Origin: an uncultured Roseibium sp.
GTDB taxonomy: Bacteria > Pseudomonadota > Alphaproteobacteria > Rhizobiales > Stappiaceae
Length of the DNA stretch: 64,000 bases
Assembly (NCBI RefSeq): GCF_963675985.1
Contig: NZ_OY780958.1
Location: 3,782,001 to 3,846,000 of the forward strand
Direction: 5' to 3'
Part shown: piece after piece, positions 16,939-24,964 of the stretch
How the letters are laid out: each line of letters opens with the position of its first letter
Numbering within the stretch: the first letter of the stretch is position 1
The notes under the pieces: generated by a model
What the model was told of the DNA's origin: nothing
Seen by the model: only the letters and a program-made list of their open reading frames with translations
Database searches by the model: none
Position numbers and translations under genes: made by a program

Positions 16939-17796
16939 ATGAGCGACTGGAACACCTATCACCTTGTCCTGACGCTGAGCCGGGCAGAAACGCTTGGCGC
17001 TGCCGCGCGGGACCTTCGGGTCAATGAGACGACCGTGTCGCGCCGCCTCGCCGCAGCCGAAAGCGATGAGGGCGCGACCCTGTTCCGCCGGGACGGCCGC
17101 AAACTTGTCCCAACGGAGGCCGGGCGGGTTGTTTTGCAGGCCGCACAGGCCATGGAAACCGCCCTCCTCAAACAGACCACGGACCGCAACACACAGACGG
17201 GACATGTGCGCCTCAGCACCGTTCCCTTCGTTCTGGATTACCTGATCGCTCCGCGGCTGCCGGACTTCTGCGAGCGCTTTCCCGGTATCACCCTTGAATG
17301 CGCGGCCACGACGGGAACCGCGAGCCTGGCTCAGCGGGAGACGGATATCGGCCTGCGCCTTGCCCGCCCGACGGACGGCAAGCTCATCATCCGCAAGGCC
17401 ATGGATATCGGCCTCTGTCTCGCGGTCAGCAGCCGGCACAGATCCTCCGGCGCAATCACGGACTTCATCACCTATGACAGCGCGCTCGACACGCTGCCGG
17501 AAATCGCGGCCATCAGGTCCCACTTCAAGGCCGAGCCGCGCCTGCGGCTCGGCACCCTTTCCGCCGTGTTGCAAGCAGTGAAGGCAGGTGCCGGCGCAGC
17601 AATGCTGCCGGACTGGCTGATCGTAGGAGATCCTGAGCTCATCGAGATCGATCCGCCCGTTCGTGCCACCCGCGAATTGTGGATCGCCGTTCACGAGGAC
17701 CTTAACGATCGGCCCGTGATCCGGACCGTGCTCACCTGGCTTTCGGAAATTCTCAGCCGGCCTAACCCAAAACCCGCAGGACAAGCCCCCAGATAA
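16939..17796 (+). CDS. LysR-family transcriptional regulator
   Basis: A 285-residue LysR-type regulator. The helix-turn-helix (LGAAARDLRVNETTVSRRLAAAE) occupies residues 15-40, followed by a linker helix and an effector-binding domain with VRLSTVPFVLDYLIAPRLPDF. It is divergent from the isochorismatase-like gene, the classical layout for a LysR regulator and its target. Its 3' end overlaps the convergent membrane-protein gene by 35 bases. Confidence 0.9.
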   Translation: MSDWNTYHLVLTLSRAETLGAAARDLRVNETTVSRRLAAAESDEGATLFRRDGRKLVPTEAGRVVLQAAQAMETALLKQTTDRNTQTGHVRLSTVPFVLDYLIAPRLPDFCERFPGITLECAATTGTASLAQRETDIGLRLARPTDGKLIIRKAMDIGLCLAVSSRHRSSGAITDFITYDSALDTLPEIAAIRSHFKAEPRLRLGTLSAVLQAVKAGAGAAMLPDWLIVGDPELIEIDPPVRATRELWIAVHEDLNDRPVIRTVLTWLSEILSRPNPKPAGQAPR

Positions 17797-18352
17797 AAAA
17801 CGACAGCACCAGATCCAGAACCACAACACCAAGTGTCACGCTGAGACCCGCTTGCAGCGCGATACGGGCGATGTTGAAGTTGTACCAAAGGACAACGCCC
17901 ATAAGAGACAGGGAAATCAGGTCCAGAATTTCCGATGAAATGATGCCCGCAAGGTAGAGCAATCCGGCAAGCAGGAAAGGAACCGACACGAGAATGTTGG
18001 TCCAATTGCGCACGACAATGAAAGATACGTAGTTCTTTGAAATACCGATCGGGCCAGCCAGAGCAGCCAGCACAATCGGAAAAACGGTCCAGTCCAAAGC
18101 AAGGCTGGTCAGTTGCACCGTCCAAAATTTGCCGTTTGGAAACAGCTCCGCCGCCAGTTGGGCATTTTCCAGAATCTGTTGCTTGTCCGCCAGCTGATTG
18201 ATCCAGAAAAACGGCAGGATCAGAAAGACCACACCGAATGACCGCCAGAAGCCTTCCATGCTCCGGTCGAACCAGAGCATGCCTTCGGGCCGGTTCTTCA
18301 ACAATAGCCACGACCCGGTCAGGGCCCGCGCAATTTCCTGCCCGCTGATCAT
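17762..18352 (-). CDS. Membrane protein of unknown function coupled to dapE
   Basis: 196 residues with four or five membrane segments: near 38-52, 85-105, 118-140, 142-162 and a C-terminal helix. The N-terminal part has MISGQEIARALTGSWLLLK. I know no function. Its start codon lies three bases after the dapE stop, so it is almost certainly co-translated with dapE. The last 35 bases overlap the convergent LysR gene. No catalytic motif is visible, and it could be a small structural or transport-related protein. Confidence 0.75.
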   Translation of the reverse strand: MISGQEIARALTGSWLLLKNRPEGMLWFDRSMEGFWRSFGVVFLILPFFWINQLADKQQILENAQLAAELFPNGKFWTVQLTSLALDWTVFPIVLAALAGPIGISKNYVSFIVVRNWTNILVSVPFLLAGLLYLAGIISSEILDLISLSLMGVVLWYNFNIARIALQAGLSVTLGVVVLDLVLSFFIWGLVLRVLG

Positions 18353-18355
18353 GGT

Positions 18356-19537
18356 TCAGAGCGTCCCGGCATTTGAAAAATACCTGTCCAGAAAGCGGCG
18401 ATAAATCGCCGCAAGCCGGTCCAGATCGTCGGTGGCCACGCATTCGTCTACCTTGTGCATGGTCTGGCCGACGAGGCCGAATTCCACGACAGGGCAATAG
18501 TTCTTGATGAACCGCGCATCGGAGGTGCCGCCGCCGGTGGAGAGGTCCGGCACCCGGCCGGTCGCTGCCTCGACGGCAGCCTTCAAAGTCTCGATCAGGG
18601 TATCGTCGCGCGTCAGAAAGGATTCGCTCGCATCGCGCTTGAATTCGATCGACCAGTCCAGTCCTTCAGGAGCGGCGGCTTGAAGCGTTGCCTGGATCTT
18701 CGCCCTGAGGGTTTCAATCGTCCATTCGTCGTTGAAGCGGATATTGAAGCGCGCCTCGGCTCGCGTCGGAATGACGTTGAACGCAGGATTGCCGACATCG
18801 ACCGTGACGATCTCCAGGTTGGACGGCTGGAACCGGTCGTTGCCCTGATCGAGGACAAGGGCATCCAGACCGGTCAGAAGCTTCAGCAGCCCGGGGATCG
18901 GATTGTCGGCCAGATGGGGATAGGCGACATGGCCCTGGATGCCCTTCACCGTCACCGTTCCGGACAGCGACCCGCGGCGGCCGACCTTGATCGCATCGCC
19001 CAGCCTGTCCGGATTGGTCGGCTCGCCGACGATGCAGGCATCGAACTTTTCCCCGTTCGCTTCGGCCCATTCCAGCAGCTTGACCGTGCCGTTGACCGCC
19101 GGGCCTTCCTCATCGCCCGTGATCAGGAACGAGATCGTTCCGCCGAAGTTCGTCCCCCTCTCCTTGACGAAATCGAGCGCGGCGGCCGCAAAGGAGGCGA
19201 TACCGCCCTTCATGTCGACCGCGCCGCGTCCATAGAGCACGCCGTCAGCTATCGTCCCCTCGAAGGGGCCATGCGCCCAGTCGCCCTCGTTTCCAGGAGG
19301 CACCACATCCGTGTGGCCGGCAAAGACGAAATGGGGATGACCGGACCCGATGGACGCAAACAGGTTTTCCACGTCCGGCGTGTCCTCATCGGAAAACACG
19401 ACCCGTTCGACCCTGAACCCGGATGCCTTCAGGAGCGTTTCCAGCGCCGCCAGCGCGCCACCCTCGGCGGGTGTCACGGAGGGACAGCGGATCAGGTTAC
19501 GGGCTATGGCGGTGGCGGAGGAAAGCTGATCGGTCAT
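18356..19537 (-). CDS. dapE: Succinyl-diaminopimelate desuccinylase
   Basis: A 393-residue di-zinc M20 amidohydrolase that releases succinate from N-succinyl-LL-diaminopimelate in lysine/peptidoglycan precursor synthesis. Metal ligands and catalytic residues are visible: H75 and D77 in FAGHTDVVPPG, D108 in GRGAVDMKGG, and E143 and E144 in TGDEEGPA. The late block GGGTSDARFIKNYCPVVEFG fits the dimeric DapE form. It belongs with dapD functionally, although the two lie on opposite strands. A small membrane protein gene follows at once. Confidence 0.96.
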   Translation of the reverse strand: MTDQLSSATAIARNLIRCPSVTPAEGGALAALETLLKASGFRVERVVFSDEDTPDVENLFASIGSGHPHFVFAGHTDVVPPGNEGDWAHGPFEGTIADGVLYGRGAVDMKGGIASFAAAALDFVKERGTNFGGTISFLITGDEEGPAVNGTVKLLEWAEANGEKFDACIVGEPTNPDRLGDAIKVGRRGSLSGTVTVKGIQGHVAYPHLADNPIPGLLKLLTGLDALVLDQGNDRFQPSNLEIVTVDVGNPAFNVIPTRAEARFNIRFNDEWTIETLRAKIQATLQAAAPEGLDWSIEFKRDASESFLTRDDTLIETLKAAVEAATGRVPDLSTGGGTSDARFIKNYCPVVEFGLVGQTMHKVDECVATDDLDRLAAIYRRFLDRYFSNAGTL

Positions 19538-19575
19538 CGAGGTCTTTGTCTTGGAATGTGGATACGAAAGCCCGC

Positions 19576-20004
19576 TCAGGCCTTCCGCCGGTAGTAGCTG
19601 TCGGGTTCAGGACCGTAACGATTCGGGCCGGGTGCACTTCGAATGAACCCGAGAACGAGCAGGGTAATAAGGTTGACCACAGGTATCAGGATCAGGATCG
19701 CAACGAACCCCGACACGCCGACATCCTGGCAACGCTTGATCACCAATGCCAATTCAATCCATTGCAGCGCAAAAAAGAGCAGAGGGAACAGCGGATTGGA
19801 GTCAGGGAAGCCGCTGATATCCAGTTCGTTCAACGGCATTCCCGGATCGGCGGACCGCCACCACATATGCATGGCAGTCAGAAAGACAACCCAGATCAGA
19901 AAGACACCGTGCCAGTAGGCACGCTGGGAAATCCGCCCGATCGGGCTCAGCAACGCCCAGGCGATGCTGGGGGTCAGATTGGCGGGGCGGTCGTTGATGG
20001 CCAT
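19576..20004 (-). CDS. DUF805 family membrane protein
   Basis: A 142-residue protein with the DUF805 layout. It starts with WALLSPIGRISQRAYW, has three or four membrane segments, and contains IKRCQDVGVSGFVAILILIP, the family's R-x-H/Q-D-x-G-x-S-G core. The C-terminus is short and polar (PGPNRYGPEPDSY), also typical. Function is unknown, and members are found in many bacterial inner membranes. The ATG at 20004 has a GGAG site five bases upstream, whereas a further in-frame start upstream lacks one. It sits 38 bases upstream of dapE. Confidence 0.85.
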   Translation of the reverse strand: MAINDRPANLTPSIAWALLSPIGRISQRAYWHGVFLIWVVFLTAMHMWWRSADPGMPLNELDISGFPDSNPLFPLLFFALQWIELALVIKRCQDVGVSGFVAILILIPVVNLITLLVLGFIRSAPGPNRYGPEPDSYYRRKA

Positions 20005-20190
20005 GAAGGCTCCGTCATTATCCGTCTTACAATATGCCAAGACGTTCGTTCAGGCTTAGGAGTTAGTGGTATCCGCGCTCCGGATCAAGCCGTCGATATG
20101 CCGCGTGAAACCGACAGCCCCCCACCAATTGATTACGCGAGGTAATGGTTTTTACGATTGGACAGATCGATTTGACGCGTCATGATGTCT

Positions 20191-20216
20191 CAGGCTTTCC
20201 GTGGGACGAAAGCCTG
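20191..20216 (+). promoter_or_regulatory. 5'-leader hairpin abutting the DUF2189 ribosome binding site
   Basis: A 9-bp perfect stem (20191-20199 with 20208-20216) and 8-base loop ends exactly where the GGGAGG ribosome binding site of the next gene begins. It could limit ribosome access, act as a terminator of upstream transcription, or stabilise the mRNA. The preceding 200 bases show no gene. Confidence 0.5.
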
Positions 20217-20227
20217 GGAGGATAAAA

Positions 20228-21046
20228 ATGACAGAAAATACGCAGAACACTGCGGCACCGGCGCGTCCTGCGCTGCGCAAGGATCCTGTCGTACGGCGGA
20301 TCACCGCAAATGATGTTATCGATGCGCTCGCCGCGGGCCTGCGCGATTTCAAGGCTGCGCCCCAATACGGACTGGCCATCGGCATCTTTTTTGCCGTCGG
20401 GGGGCTTCTGGTCATCCTGACCGCGTCGGCGCTCCACATGAGCTACCTTTCCTATCCGCTCGCCGCCGGTTTTGCCCTGATCGGGCCGTTCACCGCCGTC
20501 GGCCTCTACGAAGTCAGCCGGAGGCTTGCCGCGAACGAGCCCTTAAGCTGGTCCTCCTTCCTAGGCGTCATGTGGCGACAGAAGGGACGCGAGATTTCCT
20601 GGATGGCCTTCGTCGTGCTCTTCATCCTGATCATGTGGATGTACCAGGTGCGCCTGCTGCTGGCCCTGTTCATGGGGCTGCGCTCCTTCGCCTCCTTCAA
20701 CGAATTCATCAGCGAGGTGATCAGCACACCGGAAGGGCTGCTGTTTCTTGCCGTCGGTCATGCGGTCGGCGCGATCCTGTCGCTCATCCTGTTCTCTTTG
20801 ACCGTGATTTCGTTTCCGCTGCTTCTGGAGGATGACCGGGACTTCATCACGGCAATGATCACCAGCGTCCGGGCCGTCGTGACATCACCGGTGCCGATGA
20901 TCGGCTGGGCGCTCGTGGTCACAGTGGCCCTGATCATCTCCATGGCGTCCGCCTTCGTCGGCCTCGTGATCACCCTGCCGGTGCTCGGGCACACCACCTG
21001 GCATCTCTACAAGAAATGCGTTGCTGCGCCGGAGGAGGCGGCCTGA
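20228..21046 (+). CDS. DUF2189 family membrane protein
   Basis: A 272-residue integral membrane protein with about six hydrophobic segments. The N-terminal cytoplasmic stretch carries VRRITANDVIDALAAGLRDF, and the first helices include YPLAAGFALIGPFTAVGLYE, which are the marks of DUF2189. The ending HTTWHLYKKCV is also typical of the family. Function is unknown. The ATG at 20228 follows GGGAGG at good spacing. A hairpin immediately upstream and a palindromic repeat immediately downstream frame the gene, which probably forms its own transcript. Confidence 0.85.
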   Translation: MTENTQNTAAPARPALRKDPVVRRITANDVIDALAAGLRDFKAAPQYGLAIGIFFAVGGLLVILTASALHMSYLSYPLAAGFALIGPFTAVGLYEVSRRLAANEPLSWSSFLGVMWRQKGREISWMAFVVLFILIMWMYQVRLLLALFMGLRSFASFNEFISEVISTPEGLLFLAVGHAVGAILSLILFSLTVISFPLLLEDDRDFITAMITSVRAVVTSPVPMIGWALVVTVALIISMASAFVGLVITLPVLGHTTWHLYKKCVAAPEEAA

Positions 21047-21072
21047 AGGTAAAACCCCGCCACTTGCTTCCC

Positions 21073-21221
21073 TCTCCCCCCTTGAGGGGGAGATGTCACC
21101 GAAGGTGACAGAGGGGGGTGACGGCGGCGGCATCACACCCCGGCGCTTCGATTTTCCGAAAGGCTGCCCCCCCCCCTCTGTCCGCTGAAACGGACATCTC
21201 CCCCTCAAGGGGGGAGACGGG
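21073..21221. repeat. Palindromic dispersed repeat, copy 2 (inverted relative to copy 1)
   Basis: Same architecture as the element at 16008-16161: arms at 21073-21119 and 21171-21221 with a central spacer. The inner hairpins are in exchanged order (TCACCGAAGGTGA on the left, TCCGCTGAAACGGA on the right). The centre, read on the minus strand, aligns with the centre of copy 1 around CCTTTCGG. The two copies are therefore homologous but in opposite orientation. This copy lies between the DUF2189 gene and the convergent truA gene. Confidence 0.9.
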
Positions 21222-21308
21222 AGCAGGAGGCATGGCTGTCGTGCCCCTCGCCCTATCAAGCAGTAGCGAATCCGTCTGATTTCGTAGAAAAACAAAACGC
21301 TTCAGGTT

Positions 21309-22106
21309 TCAGGTTTCCGCGTTATCCCGCTTCGCCTGCCGGGCACGGGCGATGTCCTCGTCGGGGCTGCGGTAGTCGACCCGGGTGAGGTACAGGCCGT
21401 CGGCGGGCGCGACGGGGCCGCAGGCTGTGCGATCCCGTGCGGCCAGGGCGGCACGAACGTCGTCCGCGGTCCAGCGCCCGTCGCCCACAAGGCGCAGAGT
21501 GCCCACCATGGAGCGGACCTGATTGTGCAGGAAGGAACGGGAGGCGCACTCGGCAATCACCATCTGCCCTTCCCTACGCACCGTGAAGGTTTCAAGCGTC
21601 TTTTCGGGGCTTTTGGCCTGGCAGCGGGTATGGCGGAAGGTGGTGAAGTCGTGGTGGCCGACGAACACCTGGGCGGCCTCGTGCATGGCGTCCGCATCGA
21701 GGTCCGCTTTCACATGCCAGGCCAGCCCCAGTTCATGGGTAAGCGGTGGCACCCGGTTGAAGATGCGGTAGCGGTAGGAACGGCGGATCGCGGAAAAGCG
21801 GGCATCATAGCCTTCGTGCATTTTTTCGCAGGCCAGAATGGCGACCGGGTCGGGCTGGCAGTGGAAACTCAGCGCCCCCATGACCGTCTTGGCCGGCCAG
21901 TCCTTGGTCAGGTCTACATGAGCCACCTGCCCCAGGGCATGCACGCCAGTGTCCGTGCGGCCGGCCCCACCGACGGTGATCTCCTCACCGCAGAAGGATT
22001 TGACCGCCCGTTCGATCACCGCCTGGACGGCGGGACCGTTCGCCTGGCGCTGCCAGCCGACAAACGGCCGGCCATCATATTCCACTGTCAGCTTGTAGCG
22101 TGGCAT
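21309..22106 (-). CDS. truA: tRNA pseudouridine(38-40) synthase
   Basis: A 265-residue TruA enzyme converting U38-U40 in the anticodon arm to pseudouridine. The catalytic Asp is in GAGRTDTGVHALGQ near residue 53, the N-terminus YKLTVEYDGRPFVGWQRQ is characteristic, and the C-terminal SFLHNQVRSMVGTLRLVG is present. The ATG at 22106 gives the normal family start. The upstream extension of the frame overlaps the preceding GNAT gene. It ends the leftward run fmt-GNAT-truA. Confidence 0.95.
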   Translation of the reverse strand: MPRYKLTVEYDGRPFVGWQRQANGPAVQAVIERAVKSFCGEEITVGGAGRTDTGVHALGQVAHVDLTKDWPAKTVMGALSFHCQPDPVAILACEKMHEGYDARFSAIRRSYRYRIFNRVPPLTHELGLAWHVKADLDADAMHEAAQVFVGHHDFTTFRHTRCQAKSPEKTLETFTVRREGQMVIAECASRSFLHNQVRSMVGTLRLVGDGRWTADDVRAALAARDRTACGPVAPADGLYLTRVDYRSPDEDIARARQAKRDNAET

Positions 22107-22113
22107 TCCGGCC

Positions 22114-22653
22114 TTACTCGAATTCCTGGAAAGGCGTGGCGAAAGCCACTTCGACCGGCAGATCCCGCTCACCCGCCTCCGTCAGCGCACAGGCCATGAA
22201 GGCCGCGCCCGCATAAGGACCCTGAACCTTTTTGGCCAGCTCCGCATCGAACCCGAACCGGGGATAGTAGGTCGGGTGCCCGAGCACCAGAACCAGGTCC
22301 TCGCCCTTCTCCTTCATCGTTTCCAGCGACGCCCGGATCAGCGCGGAGCCGATGCCTTGGCGCTGCAGTTCAGGCCACACGGACACCGGAGCGAGACAGG
22401 CAACCGAAAGATCCTGCCCGGCACCGATACCTGCGGGGGTTACACGGCTGTAGGCGATATGGCCGACCACCTTGCCCTCCGGGGTCACGGCCACCTGTTC
22501 CAGCACCAGCGCCCCGCAATGGCGCAACGTATGCACGAGCCGGGCCTCGGTTTCCTGATTGAACGCGGCGGTGACAAGCGCCTTCACGACGGCTTCGTCG
22601 GCCGGTTCCACCGATCTCACCGTCAAGGTCGAAGCATCAATCTCAGCGCTCAT
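22114..22653 (-). CDS. GNAT-family N-acetyltransferase (YhbS-like)
   Basis: A 179-residue acetyl-CoA-dependent acyltransferase. The central V-x-P-x-x-Q-x-x-G-I-G-x-A acetyl-CoA loop reads VWPELQRQGIGSALIRASL, and VLVLGHPTYYPRFGFD is the phrase shared by YhbS-like members. The acceptor is unknown. It sits seven bases upstream of truA and 30 bases downstream of fmt, so it is likely part of one transcript. The start is the ATG at 22653 preceded by AGGAA, just after a TTG codon that could also be read. Confidence 0.85.
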   Translation of the reverse strand: MSAEIDASTLTVRSVEPADEAVVKALVTAAFNQETEARLVHTLRHCGALVLEQVAVTPEGKVVGHIAYSRVTPAGIGAGQDLSVACLAPVSVWPELQRQGIGSALIRASLETMKEKGEDLVLVLGHPTYYPRFGFDAELAKKVQGPYAGAAFMACALTEAGERDLPVEVAFATPFQEFE

Positions 22654-22683
22654 CAATCCGTTCCTGTCTTGTCCGATCCGCGC

Positions 22684-23622
22684 TTACGCCAGCTTGTCGC
22701 CGGCGGCCAGCTTGGCGCCACGCTGAAATTCATTGCCCGTCATCGGCTTCTTGCCGGCCCGCTGAACCTGAATCAGACGAATGCCGCCCTGACCGCAGGC
22801 AATGACCGGGTCGCCGTCAACGCTCGAGACCGTACCGGGATCTCCTGCAGCCTCCGCCAAGGCGCTGCGAAGGATCTTGACCCGCTCCGCCTTGCCGGAA
22901 AGCGCCATCTCGCACCAGGCGCCGGGAAAGGGCGACAGGCCCCGGATATGATCATGCACGGCCTTTGCCGGAGCCGTCCAGTCGATCCGGGTTTCCTCTT
23001 TCGACAATTTGGCTGCGTAGGTCACGCCTTCTTCCGCCTGAGGCGTCTCGGTCAGGGCGCCGCGGGACAGGGCGGCCAGTGCGCGCACCATCAGGTCGCC
23101 ACCGAGACCGGAAAGCCGGTCGTGGAGTTCGCCGGCGGTCATGTCCGGTCCGATCCCGACCGTCTCCGACATGCAGACAGGACCGGTATCCAGGCCCTCT
23201 TCCATGCGCATGACCTGCACGGCGGTTTCCGTATCACCCGCCATGATGGCGCGGTTAATCGGGGCAGCGCCCCGCCAGCGGGGCAAAAGCGAGGCATGCA
23301 GGTTGAGGCAACCTTCGCGCGGCGCTTCCAGAACCGCCTTGGGCAGAAGCAGACCGTAGGCCACCACCACCGCGACATCGGCATCCAGGCCCCTGAACGT
23401 TTCCTGTTCTTCAGGATCTTTAAGCGAGACCGGCGTAAAGACCGGAATACCGAAGGTTTCGGCGGCTTCATGCACCGGGGATTTCTTCACCTCCATTCCC
23501 CGACCCGCCTTGCGCGGCGGCTGGGAATAGCAGGCAACGACCTCATATCCCTGGCCGACGATTTCCATCAGCGTGGGGACGGAGAAGTCCGGTGTTCCCA
23601 TGAAAACGACGCGTAATGACAT
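22684..23622 (-). CDS. fmt: Methionyl-tRNA formyltransferase
   Basis: A 312-residue enzyme that formylates initiator Met-tRNA using 10-formyltetrahydrofolate. Seen are the N-terminal RVVFMGTPDFSVPTL, the formyl-transfer motif region (CLNLHASLLPRWRGAAPINR with catalytic N-x-H-x-S-L-L-P), and GDTETAVQVMRMEEGLDTGPV. The C-terminal domain binds tRNA. It acts before peptide deformylase, whose gene (def) is upstream in the same direction, separated by the marC-like gene. Confidence 0.96.
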   Translation of the reverse strand: MSLRVVFMGTPDFSVPTLMEIVGQGYEVVACYSQPPRKAGRGMEVKKSPVHEAAETFGIPVFTPVSLKDPEEQETFRGLDADVAVVVAYGLLLPKAVLEAPREGCLNLHASLLPRWRGAAPINRAIMAGDTETAVQVMRMEEGLDTGPVCMSETVGIGPDMTAGELHDRLSGLGGDLMVRALAALSRGALTETPQAEEGVTYAAKLSKEETRIDWTAPAKAVHDHIRGLSPFPGAWCEMALSGKAERVKILRSALAEAAGDPGTVSSVDGDPVIACGQGGIRLIQVQRAGKKPMTGNEFQRGAKLAAGDKLA

Positions 23623-23663
23623 GATGCCTCGGACCGATTGAACGTTTCCGCCCTTATGGACGC

Positions 23664-24296
23664 TTAGGCCAATCCGGGCAACAGGGCTTTCAGGCTGCCG
23701 ACCATCATTTCCATGGAGATGGCGGCGAGGATCATGCCCATGATCCGGCTCATCACGCTGGTCGCGGTCTGGCCGAGCACCTTGTTCAGCAGGGGCGCGG
23801 CAATGAACGTTCCGCCCAGCAGGACGATCGCGCCGCCGAGCGCGGCCACATAGGCAATCTCCTGGGAGAGTGTCTCCGCCTGGCCGCGGAAGATGATCAG
23901 CGTGGAAATCGTGCCCGGTCCCAGCAGGATCGGCACGGTCAGCGGATAGATGGCCGGATTGTCCTGCTCCGCATGATGGGCCTTTTCCTTTTCGGTGCCG
24001 CCATGGGTGGAGCTCTGTTCGCCGGACAGAAGGTTCAGCGCGATCAGCAGGATCAAAAACCCGCCGGCAAGCCGGAAGGAATCGAGGCTGATGCCGAAAA
24101 CCTTCAGGATGGCGGGTCCGGACAGGGCAACGATCGCCCCGCCGACCACGAGGCCGATGATCACCGTGATCGCCACGTTGCGTTGGGAAGCGGCATCACG
24201 ATCGGAGGTCAGCGACAGGAACACGGGCAGGTTTGCGATCGGGCTCATGATCGCAAACAGCGCTGCAAACATCCTCAGGAAAAATGCCAGATCCAT
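23664..24296 (-). CDS. MarC family (UPF0056) inner-membrane protein
   Basis: A 210-residue protein with six hydrophobic segments. The N-terminal region LRMFAALFAIMSPIANLPVF, the central IALNLLSGEQ and the later VPILLGPGTISTLIIF match the MarC/UPF0056 family. These proteins were once linked to antibiotic resistance, but their function remains unproven. A hydrophilic His/Glu/Lys-rich loop lies near residue 100. The gene is inserted between def and fmt with short gaps (24 and 41 bases), so it is probably co-transcribed with both. Confidence 0.88.
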   Translation of the reverse strand: MDLAFFLRMFAALFAIMSPIANLPVFLSLTSDRDAASQRNVAITVIIGLVVGGAIVALSGPAILKVFGISLDSFRLAGGFLILLIALNLLSGEQSSTHGGTEKEKAHHAEQDNPAIYPLTVPILLGPGTISTLIIFRGQAETLSQEIAYVAALGGAIVLLGGTFIAAPLLNKVLGQTATSVMSRIMGMILAAISMEMMVGSLKALLPGLA

Positions 24297-24320
24297 GCAG
24301 CCTGCCCCTAAGCCTACCGG

Positions 24321-24839
24321 CTAGCCCTTGACGGACTGCTTCGCCTGTTTGACGAATTTCTTCATGACCCGGTCACGCTTCAGCTTCGACAGGTAGTCGA
24401 TGAAGAGCTTGCCGTTCAGATGATCGAGTTCGTGCTGGATACAGGTGGCCAGCAGGCCGTCCGCGTCCAGTTCCTGCTCGGAGCCTTCCCGGTTCTGGAA
24501 CTGGACCTTCACCCGGGCCGGCCGTTCGACATCCTCGTAATATTCGGGGATCGACAGGCAGCCTTCCTGGTAGACGGAGGTTTCCTCGCTCGACCAGACG
24601 ATCTTCGGGTTAATGAAGACAATCGGGTTCTTCGGCTCGTCTTCCTTGGCCACATCCAGCACGAAAAGACGCTGCAGGATACCGATCTGGCTGGCGGCAA
24701 GGCCGATGCCCGGCGCCTCATACATGGTCTCCAGCATGTCGTCGGCCAGGGCGCGCACGCTGTCGTCCACCTTGGCGACCGGCTCGCAGACCTCGCGCAG
24801 GACCGGGTCGGGGATGATGATGATGTCTCGCTTCGTCAT
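24321..24839 (-). CDS. def: Peptide deformylase
   Basis: A 172-residue Fe/Zn peptide deformylase removing the N-formyl group from nascent proteins. All three family motifs are intact: GIGLAASQIG near residue 45, EGCLSIPEY near 90, and QHELDHLNGKLF near 135, where the H-E-x-x-H pair with the Cys binds the metal. The ATG at 24839 starts MTKRDIIIIPDPVLREV, as expected. The longer frame would add 32 residues without a ribosome site. rmuC diverges from it. Confidence 0.97.
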   Translation of the reverse strand: MTKRDIIIIPDPVLREVCEPVAKVDDSVRALADDMLETMYEAPGIGLAASQIGILQRLFVLDVAKEDEPKNPIVFINPKIVWSSEETSVYQEGCLSIPEYYEDVERPARVKVQFQNREGSEQELDADGLLATCIQHELDHLNGKLFIDYLSKLKRDRVMKKFVKQAKQSVKG

Positions 24840-24964
24840 GGGTTTCAAATAGTGAATGGCCGCGCCCCGGTCAACGTGAAAGCCCGGCCGGACCAGTATT
24901 TTGCAATGGTTCGTAAATGCAGGCAAACGCTGCAATCGGACCCGAATCGTTCTATGTTTGTTTC

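Noticed and set aside
18455..19594. Long plus-strand frame opposite dapE
   Set aside because: Shadow of dapE. No domain, and the true gene on the other strand has all catalytic residues.
16008..21221. CRISPR array or insertion sequence at the two repeats
   Set aside because: Only two copies, 5 kb apart and inverted, with no spacers, cas genes or transposase.
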